Source of the DNA: Desulfuromonadales bacterium
GTDB lineage: Bacteria; Desulfobacterota; Desulfuromonadia; Desulfuromonadales; BM103
Reading direction: 5' to 3'
NCBI GenBank assembly: GCA_030614505.1
Contig: JAUWTX010000041.1
Location: forward strand, 1-11,146
DNA length: 11,146 bases
The notes beneath the pieces are model-generated. The model saw only the letters and a list, made by a program, of their open reading frames with translations. It was not told where the DNA came from and ran no database searches. Each line of letters opens with the position of its first letter. Within the stretch, counting starts at the first letter, position 1. Below are positions 1 through 6,095 of the stretch, in pieces. The position numbers and the translations under genes are program-made.

Positions 1-1059
1 GCAGTCTATCGTGTAGCTCGTGGGACCACATTGCGTCTTGGCTATGATTATGAAGACGTCGAGCGCGAGGAAGAAGAGTTGGGCGAAACCGAAACTCACA
101 CGTACAAGGTTGCTGTAAACAGCCGTCTTGCCAAGGGGCTCAATACTCGCTTTAGCTACACGTATCAGGACATCGATGATCCGTTACAGGGTGCGCATAC
201 TGGTATAGCTCAAGGGCATCCTGATGCTATTGTCGACGGAGATCTTTCCTACCTGTTGACAGCCGATTATAGGGATGATCCACTTGCGCCCACTAACCCT
301 GACCCACTTGCCGAAGGCAACACTGATGGTGTGTACTATTGGAACTCCATCTATCCTTCTCGCGGTCTTGAGTCAACAGACCAGCCTGATGAAGTCCATG
401 AAGCCAAGATCAGCACTACCTGGTCACCAGCGGCGAACATGGCATTAACAGCCTACTTCCGTTATCGTTTCGAGGAAAATAGCGACGTCAAGTATGAAGA
501 GACAACCTACGTTCCGGGCATCACCTTCTGGTATGCACCGAATAACAAGTTGAATCTGGCCATGGCGTATAACTTCAACAAGCAGGAGACAGAGAATCAG
601 ATGTGCGTCGGTTGGTACCACGGCTGAGCGAACACCAACTCGTCGATCCAGTTTGGATCGATATGCAGTGTTGCTGAAACCGATACCGATGTACACACCC
701 TTTCCCTGAGTGCAGATTATCAGGCAACAGAACAACTGAAACTCAATGCAAGCTTTATGTACAATTACGCCGATTACTCTTGGGACTGGGATTTCCAGGA
801 CCGCCCCAGCCTGACCACAGCTAGTGGACCAATTGGCGCTTACAACACCGTGGAGCAAAACAACATTATTGACTCCTATTCCGATCTGTCGTACGAGCAG
901 TACCAGATCACTGTCGGTGGTGAATACATGTTCACCGACGCGCTGTACACTACGGCATCCTTTACCTACGACGTGTTCAACTCTGACGAAGAGTACGTCT
1001 ACGGTGACGAAGACGGAGATGCCTACTACACTTATGTTGGTCTTGGTTACCGCTTCTAA
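1..1059 (+). CDS. MtrB/PioB-like outer-membrane beta-barrel protein, 5'-partial, candidate selenoprotein (in-frame TGA at 625-627)
   Basis: The frame is open from base 1, so the true start lies upstream. It runs to TAA at 1057-1059 (352 residues in the window), interrupted only by TGA at 625-627 (codon 209). The protein shows alternating polar/hydrophobic strands rich in Tyr/Phe, short turns (PNNK, ATEQ, FTDA), long acidic loops, and a C-terminus ending GLGYRF, the usual outer-membrane barrel signature. The style fits the MtrB/PioB family, which sheathes multiheme cytochromes for electron transfer across the outer membrane; this assignment is from recall, not a search. Barrel character continues unchanged after the TGA without a frameshift, and a SECIS-like hairpin follows, so I read the TGA as selenocysteine. 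Cys at codons 202 and 222 flank it. Alternatives are a nonsense mutation or a sequence error. No cytochrome gene is visible in the window. Confidence 0.68.
628..674 (+). promoter_or_regulatory. Candidate bacterial SECIS element directly after the in-frame TGA
   Basis: The upper stem is perfect: 643-649 (TCGATCC) pairs with 655-661 (GGATCGA), plus a 642/662 G-U pair, around the loop AGTTT (650-654). The loop begins 22 nt after the TGA and has G at its second position followed by U. This matches the general bacterial SECIS pattern of an apical loop about 16-37 nt after UGA with a G in the first two loop positions. A lower stem begins right after the TGA: 631-635 pairs with 668-672, and 628-629 pairs with 673-674 with G630 bulged. 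The two-tier shape resembles the E. coli fdhF element. SelB recognition is inferred. Confidence 0.6.
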
Positions 1060-1091
1060 ACAACGAAGCTGAACATATTTGCCTTCTGTTA

Positions 1092-1127
1092 TGCCCGGCT
1101 GGGTTTCCAGCCGGGCACTTTTCTTTA
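1092..1127 (+). terminator. Rho-independent terminator of the outer-membrane barrel gene
   Basis: An 11-bp perfect GC-rich stem (1092-1102 with 1107-1117, core GCCCGGCTGG) closes a 4-nt loop and is followed by CTTTTCTTT. It starts 32 bases after the barrel stop codon, so that gene ends its transcription unit here. Confidence 0.9.
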
Positions 1128-1160
1128 ACAAGCAATGGAGGTTTGGCAAAGGCCATCAAC

Positions 1161-1198
1161 ACAAAAGCCCTCGCTGCATTCACAGCAAGGACTTTTGT
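1161..1198 (-). terminator. Likely terminator for the DegP transcript
   Basis: Arms 1161-1176 and 1183-1198 pair over 16 positions around a 6-nt loop. On the minus strand the two imperfect positions are G-U pairs, so the minus-strand RNA folds fully while the plus-strand RNA would have two mismatches. Reading minus, the GC-rich stem ends with TTTTGTGTT, a short U tract. It lies about 70 bases after the protease stop codon and faces the barrel-gene terminator. Confidence 0.65.
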
Positions 1199-1256
1199 TC
1201 TCAGACGGCTTTTGTTCTCAGACGGCTTTTGTTCTCAGACGCTTTTGTTCTCAGAC
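1191..1256. repeat. Four tandem copies of a 16-17 bp unit
   Basis: The unit GGCTTTTGTTCTCAGAC occurs exactly at 1207-1223 and 1224-1240, with 16-nt variants at 1191-1206 and 1241-1256. The copies abut without spacers. The first copy supplies part of the right arm of the minus-strand terminator. The sequence ACAAAAGCC at 1161-1169 is the exact reverse complement of the start of copies 2 and 3, so several alternative hairpins are possible. The array looks like slippage growth at a terminator. Confidence 0.9.
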
Positions 1257-1270
1257 AAACACGCGGCAGC

Positions 1271-2665
1271 CTACTGCAGTGTCGCCGTCGTATAAAGCAG
1301 AGTCGCTTTGCGTTGAATCAACTGACGTAAAACGTCGCCGGTCGACATCTTGCCTATAATTTCTTCAAATTTCCTGACTGAATTAACCTCTTTACCATCA
1401 GCCTCAATGATCAGATCACCGACCTGCAAATTAGCCTCGGCGGCCGAGCCATCAGGGTCAACCCTGACAATCAGGACACCCTCGTTACCCTCCAGGCTAT
1501 AGCGCTTCACCAGCTCCGGCGTCACATTGGCAGCGGTGATACCGAGCGCACCGCCGTTTTCATCACCCCGGGCAGAGATTTCCCGTTCACCCTCATCCAA
1601 TTTACCGATTTTAACCTTGACCTTGCGCTCCTTGCCATCACGGAAAATTTTGATTTTTACAGTTTTGTTGACAGGAGTTTCCGCTACCAGACGCGGCAGG
1701 TCGTTAAGTTCTTCAACCGTGTGACCGTTGTAAGCCAGAATAATATCGCCGCGCTTCAATCCTGCCTTTTCGGCAGGAGAATCTACGACAACCTCGTTGA
1801 TCAGGGCGCCATGGCTATTTTTCAGCCCGAAGGAATCGGCCAGCTCTTCATCCAGGGCCTGCAAAGACACACCCAGCCAGCCACGGGTCACATACCCTTC
1901 ATCGCGCAGTTGGGGGATAATCTGCTTGGCCATATAAATAGGAATGGCAAAACCGATCCCCTGACCGCCGGCAACAATAGCCGTATTGATGCCGATGACC
2001 TCACCCTTTACGTTGAACAGAGGGCCACCGGAGTTGCCTGGGTTGATCGATGCATCGGTCTGGATAAAATCATCGTAGGGCCCGGCACCAATCGTCCGCC
2101 CCTTGGCGGAAACGATCCCCACCGTAACAGTCTGCTCCAGACCAAAAGGGTTGCCAATCGCCATCACCCATTCGCCGACCCTGATCTTGTCGCTATCGCC
2201 AAGCTTGGCAACCGGAAGATTTTCCCCTGCCTCAATCTTGATCAATGCCAGGTCAAGTTTAGGATCAAGACCACGCACCTCGCCTTTGAACTCACGACCG
2301 TCAGAGAGTTTGACCTTGATCTCATCTGCCCCATCAACCACATGATCATTAGTCAGGATGTAGCCATCTTCAGAAATAATAAAACCTGAACCGAGTGAGC
2401 GTACCTTGCGTGATGATTGCGGCGCTTCGCGGAAAAAGCGTTCAAAGAATTCATCAAACATATCGACGCCACCAGGGCTTCTGGGCCCACGAAACGAAGG
2501 AGTGCGGGACTTGACAGTTTTGGCGGTACTGATGTTAACAACTGATGGTTTGAGCTGCTCAGCCAAGTCAACGAAATCAGGGGGCTGGGCGTTGGCAGGA
2601 AGCGCCCAGCAGCACACCAGGAACAGAACCAGAAAAGGGACATCAAGACGGAACAACTTGCTCAT
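1271..2665 (-). CDS. degP: DegP/HtrA (Do) family periplasmic serine endoprotease
   Basis: This 464-residue protein degrades or refolds damaged envelope proteins in the periplasm. An N-terminal signal peptide ends near ALPANA (about residue 26). The trypsin-like domain shows the catalytic triad His108 (TNDHVV), Asp138 (KLDLALIK) and Ser212 (GNSGGP). Two PDZ domains follow at roughly 260-345 and 372-460, the standard Do layout and length. I chose the ATG at 2665 because GGAGG sits 5 bases upstream (2671-2675). An in-frame ATG at 2677 overlaps that ribosome site and is unlikely to be used. The gene lies 150 bases downstream of the sensor kinase on the same strand, with its own predicted promoter, suggesting control by or together with the two-component system. 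Which Do paralogue it is (DegP, DegQ or MucD type) cannot be settled from sequence alone. Confidence 0.95.
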   Translation of the reverse strand: MSKLFRLDVPFLVLFLVCCWALPANAQPPDFVDLAEQLKPSVVNISTAKTVKSRTPSFRGPRSPGGVDMFDEFFERFFREAPQSSRKVRSLGSGFIISEDGYILTNDHVVDGADEIKVKLSDGREFKGEVRGLDPKLDLALIKIEAGENLPVAKLGDSDKIRVGEWVMAIGNPFGLEQTVTVGIVSAKGRTIGAGPYDDFIQTDASINPGNSGGPLFNVKGEVIGINTAIVAGGQGIGFAIPIYMAKQIIPQLRDEGYVTRGWLGVSLQALDEELADSFGLKNSHGALINEVVVDSPAEKAGLKRGDIILAYNGHTVEELNDLPRLVAETPVNKTVKIKIFRDGKERKVKVKIGKLDEGEREISARGDENGGALGITAANVTPELVKRYSLEGNEGVLIVRVDPDGSAAEANLQVGDLIIEADGKEVNSVRKFEEIIGKMSTGDVLRQLIQRKATLLYTTATLQ

Positions 2666-2678
2666 AGTTTCCTCCATT

Positions 2679-2693
2679 GGGGTTATTAACCCC
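2679..2693. promoter_or_regulatory. Palindrome in the degP leader, just upstream of the ribosome site
   Basis: GGGGTTATTAACCCC is a perfect 7-bp inverted repeat about a single central base. It ends 3 bases upstream of the GGAGG ribosome site of the protease gene (minus strand). It may be an operator within the transcribed leader, or a small 5-bp RNA hairpin next to the ribosome site. No regulator is identified. Confidence 0.4.
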
Positions 2694-2738
2694 TGTTATC
2701 CGCGGCTAAATGTGTTGCTCCCGGATACAGGTAGAATA

Positions 2739-2767
2739 AATGTAATAACCAATGGACAAGCTGTCAA
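2739..2767 (-). promoter_or_regulatory. Sigma70-type promoter for degP
   Basis: On the minus strand a perfect -35 TTGACA (2762-2767) is separated by 17 bases from TACATT (2739-2744), a 4/6 match to the -10 consensus. Transcription would start near 2732, leaving a leader of about 65 bases. No terminator is visible between the kinase stop and this promoter, so read-through from the kinase gene is also possible. Confidence 0.5.
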
Positions 2768-2815
2768 TCGCCAAGGCTACAGAAACCGACTGTTGATATG
2801 TGCAGTTATGGATGA

Positions 2816-4276
2816 TTATTCCAGAATGGTTGTTTTGGGATGCTTACCTTCTTCCGGACCATCAATCGGCAGGCGCACAGAGAAGGAACGTCCCTTGTTG
2901 ACTTCGGATGTTACCGAAATGCTTCCACCGTGAGCCTCGGCAATCCACTTGACGATTGACAGCCCGAGACCGGTTCCTCCGTCCATACGATTGCGAGCCT
3001 TATCCACCCGGTAAAAACGATCAAAGATATGCGGTAGATGTTCGGCAGGCATACCTATACCTGAGTCTTTGATATCAACGCGGGCAAAGCCATTGTCCAT
3101 TGCCAGAACAATTTTCAAGTGACCACCTTCAGGCGTATATTTGACACCATTGGAAATCAGGTTGAGGAACATTTGTCGCAGACGCAGATCATCACCCCGG
3201 ATACGAATTTCCTCGTCCACCTCAAGAAGCAGTTGAACATCGACTTTTTTTGTCTCACACAAGATACGGCTCTGCAGGTAAAGCTCCTGCACCAGGTCGC
3301 TCAAGCTAAGCTCTTTAATTTCCAGCTTCAGTTCGCCTACTTCACTTTTGGTCAGGGTCAGCAAGCTCTCAATGATCCGTTCCATGCGATCAATCTCTTC
3401 CATATTGGAACGTAGCATGTCACGAAACTCATCCGGAGTCTTGGCCCAGCGCAGAGTGACCTCGGTTTCACCGCGCAGAATGGTAAGCGGCGTGCGCAAT
3501 TCATGGGAGGCGTCACCGGAAAACTGACGAACACGGCGAAACGATTTGTCCAGGCGATCGAGCATCTGGTTCAGGCAAGCAGCCATCTGCGTAAGTTCAT
3601 CCTGATGGCCACCCAAGGGCAGGCGACGTGAAAGGTTGTCTGCGGTAATCCCCTGGGCCGCTTCAGTGATTTCAATAATTGGTGCAATGGTACGTTCAGC
3701 CCACAACCAGCAACCTAGACACAACCAGAAGATAGCAAAGGGGCCAACCACCAGGAAGATCAGGCGCAGTTCTTCAATTGTTTCATACAGGGGGCCAAGT
3801 TCCAGGCCAACCTGAACAACCCCCACCAGGCGGTCATTCTCCACCAAGGGATAGGAGAGCAACCGCAAACGCCCGAAATCCTCCAGATCAACTGTCTCCA
3901 GATGTTCATTCAGCCAACGCACCTGCTGGCGCGCAACCGGCCCGAAGGGAAGCTCGTCCTCAAGCAGGTTGTCCGATGCACAAACTTGTCGCAAGCTGGC
4001 ATCACGCAGAAGCAGGTAAGCTCCCCAGTTGTTGCTATGGGTCAGCTTTTGCAGGCCACCGCAGTCCAGTTCTGCACTGCTGTCCTGAATAATTTCGGCA
4101 CGGTGTTGATCAAGAGTGCGGGCAATGCCCCTGACCTGACGGTCTACCTGTTTACCCAAATTATGGGAAAAGTAGTGATACGAAAAAAGCGCACTGACTG
4201 CCAGGATGACAGCCAGTGTCATAGCGTACCAAAAGGTCATGCGGACTCGGATCGACCGTAATGGCGAAACGACCAA
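2816..4276 (-). CDS. Two-component sensor histidine kinase (HAMP, HisKA, HATPase_c)
   Basis: This 486-residue inner-membrane kinase has TM helices at about 15-36 and 172-193. The periplasmic domain between them contains Cys72 and Cys99. HAMP follows at about 193-245. HisKA has the phospho-acceptor His258 (ASHELRTPL). HATPase_c carries the N box (Asn376), G1 DSGIGMP (404-410), F box FDRFYR (418-423) and G2 GTGLGL (434-439), so all catalytic motifs are intact. The layout is that of the CusS/heavy-metal-sensor-like group, but the stimulus cannot be read from sequence. The start is TTG at 4276. Its ribosome site GGAGGAG is formed by the last sense codons of the upstream response regulator, whose stop lies two bases before the TTG, so translation is coupled. 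The degP gene follows downstream. Confidence 0.95.
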   Translation of the reverse strand: MVVSPLRSIRVRMTFWYAMTLAVILAVSALFSYHYFSHNLGKQVDRQVRGIARTLDQHRAEIIQDSSAELDCGGLQKLTHSNNWGAYLLLRDASLRQVCASDNLLEDELPFGPVARQQVRWLNEHLETVDLEDFGRLRLLSYPLVENDRLVGVVQVGLELGPLYETIEELRLIFLVVGPFAIFWLCLGCWLWAERTIAPIIEITEAAQGITADNLSRRLPLGGHQDELTQMAACLNQMLDRLDKSFRRVRQFSGDASHELRTPLTILRGETEVTLRWAKTPDEFRDMLRSNMEEIDRMERIIESLLTLTKSEVGELKLEIKELSLSDLVQELYLQSRILCETKKVDVQLLLEVDEEIRIRGDDLRLRQMFLNLISNGVKYTPEGGHLKIVLAMDNGFARVDIKDSGIGMPAEHLPHIFDRFYRVDKARNRMDGGTGLGLSIVKWIAEAHGGSISVTSEVNKGRSFSVRLPIDGPEEGKHPKTTILE

Positions 4277-4278
4277 AC

Positions 4279-4950
4279 CTACTCCTCCTTAAGGACGTAA
4301 CCGATGCCACGAACGGTATGAATCAACTTCTTGGAGAAGTCACGATCGACTTTCTTACGCAGGTAGTTGACGTAGACATCGATGATATTGGTAAAGGAAT
4401 CAAAGTTATAATCCCAGACATGCTCTGCAATCATGGTCCTGGTCAGGGTTGTCTCAGGATTGCGCATGAAGAACTCCAGTAGGGCATATTCCTTGGCTGT
4501 CAGGTCAATTTCAGTATCGCCGCGCCAGATTTTGTGTGCCACCGGATCGAGACGTAAATCTGCGTAAGTGATTTCCGCACCTCGCTCATGGCTACCGCGA
4601 CGCACCAGAGCCCGCACTCTTGCCAGGAGTTCGGCAAAAGCAAACGGCTTGGTCAGATAGTCGTCACTACCTGAATTGAGTCCGGCCACAATATCTTCAA
4701 CCGTATCCTTGGCCGTCAGACAGAGGACCGGGGCAACCACATCCTTTTCTCTCAAAGCTTTGACCGCCGACAAACCATCCATCTTCGGTAGCATGATGTC
4801 CATAAGAATCAGATCGTAAGTGTTCTGTGTTCCGAGTTCGACACCAGATTCACCATCACTGGCAACATCAACTTCGAACCCTTCGCCTTCCAGGCCACGC
4901 TGGATAAAGCTGGCAACTTTCTTTTCGTCTTCCACCACAAGAATGCGCAT
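4279..4950 (-). CDS. OmpR/PhoB-family response regulator
   Basis: This 223-residue cytoplasmic transcription factor is the evident partner of the adjoining kinase. The receiver domain (about 1-115) has acidic residues Glu7 and Asp8, phospho-acceptor Asp51 (LILMDIMLPKMDG), Thr79 and Lys101, which are all the expected switch residues. A C-terminal winged-helix DNA-binding domain spans about 125-221 and ends GIGYVLKEE, typical for the family. An AAAGGAGAA ribosome site lies 6-7 bases before the ATG. The stop is two bases from the kinase start. The nearest resemblance I can judge is the CusR/CopR-like group, so metal or envelope stress is plausible but unproven. Direct repeats in its leader (4974-4996) could be an autoregulatory site. 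Confidence 0.95.
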   Translation of the reverse strand: MRILVVEDEKKVASFIQRGLEGEGFEVDVASDGESGVELGTQNTYDLILMDIMLPKMDGLSAVKALREKDVVAPVLCLTAKDTVEDIVAGLNSGSDDYLTKPFAFAELLARVRALVRRGSHERGAEITYADLRLDPVAHKIWRGDTEIDLTAKEYALLEFFMRNPETTLTRTMIAEHVWDYNFDSFTNIIDVYVNYLRKKVDRDFSKKLIHTVRGIGYVLKEE

Positions 4951-4973
4951 GATGATTTCTCCTTTAGTTCTTG

Positions 4974-4996
4974 CGTTATATGGTTTCTCGTTATAT
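4974..4996. promoter_or_regulatory. Direct repeat upstream of the response regulator gene
   Basis: CGTTATAT occurs at 4974-4981 and 4989-4996, a 15-bp period, in the 88-base gap between the ppsR-like stop and the regulator start. OmpR-family proteins bind direct repeats, but usually with a period of 10-11 bp, so this is only a candidate. I found no convincing -35/-10 pair for the regulator gene. Confidence 0.25.
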
Positions 4997-5038
4997 TTCT
5001 CGATCTACAAAATTTATAGTCAGTAAAGCAACAACAAG

Positions 5039-5845
5039 CTATTTCAAACCCAAACGGACCAGGACTTCATTGGCAGTTTCCTCAATGGCCTTGCTGGAAA
5101 CATCGATCACCACCCAAGGGTAACCCCTGAAGAACTTCTTGGCGTACTTCAACTCCTCTTCAATCTCTTCATAATCGGCATAGGCTGCCCTGGGGTCCTG
5201 CCCCAGGTTGCGTAGCCGTGCCGCACGCACTTCGACCAATCTCTGAGGATCAATAACAAGTGCGGCAATCCTCTTCGGATCGACTTCAAAAAGCTGCGAC
5301 GGCGGATCAATCCCTTTGACCAAGGGCACATTGGCAACCTTCCAGCCTCTATGTGCCAGGTAAATAGAAAGAGGTGTTTTGCTTGTTCGTGAAATCCCGA
5401 CCAGGACGATATCGGCCTGATAGAGATTACGTGGTTCCTGGCCGTCATCATGTTTGACAGTAAATTCGATCGCCTCGATACGGCGAAAATAAGCCTCGTC
5501 AATCCCGTGCAACAAACCGGGGGTTTCTTTTGGTGAACGACCGAGGTAATGAGCAACCTTCATTAACAGGGGCGTCAACAAATCAATACTGATCAGACCC
5601 AGGCCATCGCACTCATCATGAATTAATTGAGCAAGGTCTCGATTGACAATCGTGTACACGACGAGACCGCGATTGCCAAGAGCTTCATCCAGAGCCTCGT
5701 AGACCTGGTTCTTGGTACGAACGTTGTTGACTCGCTTCATGCGAACCGGCTTGTCACGGAATTGGGTCAGGGCTGCCATGACCATTTTTTCGGCGGTTTC
5801 ACCGGTTGCATCAGAAAGCAGATAAATTGCCTGGCCAGTTAACAT
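5039..5845 (-). CDS. ppsR: Pyruvate, phosphate/water dikinase regulatory protein (bifunctional kinase/pyrophosphorylase, DUF299)
   Basis: This 268-residue cytoplasmic enzyme matches the usual length of the family. Members inactivate PEP synthetase or pyruvate, phosphate dikinase by ADP-dependent phosphorylation of an active-site threonine, and reactivate it by phosphate-dependent removal, so they control gluconeogenic PEP formation. The family N-terminus (IYLLSDATGETAE, 7-19) and the P-loop-like GISRTSKT (150-157, followed by PLSIYLA) are clear. GAGGAA lies 7 bases before the ATG at 5845. Which dikinase it acts on (PpsA or PpdK) cannot be told, as neither gene is in the window. It lies upstream of the two-component genes on the same strand, with an 88-base gap and no obvious terminator; no functional link is evident. 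Confidence 0.93.
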   Translation of the reverse strand: MLTGQAIYLLSDATGETAEKMVMAALTQFRDKPVRMKRVNNVRTKNQVYEALDEALGNRGLVVYTIVNRDLAQLIHDECDGLGLISIDLLTPLLMKVAHYLGRSPKETPGLLHGIDEAYFRRIEAIEFTVKHDDGQEPRNLYQADIVLVGISRTSKTPLSIYLAHRGWKVANVPLVKGIDPPSQLFEVDPKRIAALVIDPQRLVEVRAARLRNLGQDPRAAYADYEEIEEELKYAKKFFRGYPWVVIDVSSKAIEETANEVLVRLGLK

Positions 5846-5882
5846 TACATTTCCTCATGAAAACACCGACAAAGTCTAACAG

Positions 5883-5911
5883 AATCTAATGAAAAAGCAA
5901 ACACCAAACAA
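5883..5911 (-). promoter_or_regulatory. Possible sigma70 promoter for the ppsR-like gene
   Basis: On the minus strand TTGTTT (5906-5911) and TAGATT (5883-5888) are separated by 17 bases. Transcription would start about 30 bases before the ATG. Each hexamer is only a 4/6 match. Confidence 0.35.
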
Positions 5912-5920
5912 CCCTCTCCA

Positions 5921-5987
5921 AGTGGTTTGCAATGACAAATCAGCCACTTCCAACAACTCGGCACAAACCACTCAGGTTATTTTTTTA
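5921..5987 (+). other. Inverted repeat followed by a T run, in the region upstream of prmA
   Basis: AGTGGTTTG (5921-5929) pairs perfectly with CAAACCACT (5964-5972), followed by TTATTTTTTTA. The first arm can instead pair with CCACTT at 5944-5949, giving two exclusive folds. It lies between the divergent ppsR-like and prmA genes, so it could be an attenuator-like leader of prmA, but the 34-nt loop makes it weak. I see no coding gene in 5846-6095. Confidence 0.25.
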
Positions 5988-6095
5988 TATATCTCTCTGT
6001 GCTCTCATTAGACTATACACTATTATTCCAGAGCCAGCGTCTGCAGGTCAAGAATTTCTATTGCAATGCCTCATAAACTTCGCTAAACAACCTTC

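Noticed and set aside
445..1149. Long open frame (234 codons) on the minus strand opposite the outer-membrane barrel gene
   Set aside because: The plus strand gives a clear barrel sequence ending at a terminator. The antisense product has no recognisable domain and overlaps that terminator, so it is a composition shadow.
1191..1256. Tandem repeats as a CRISPR array
   Set aside because: The units are only 16-17 bp and abut with no spacers, and no cas genes are present.
1721..2389. Open frame of 222 codons on the plus strand opposite degP
   Set aside because: It lies fully inside the intact protease gene, with no ribosome site or domain.
2653..2677. Upstream ATG at 2677 as the degP start
   Set aside because: It overlaps the GGAGG ribosome site that serves the ATG at 2665, which also gives the better signal peptide.
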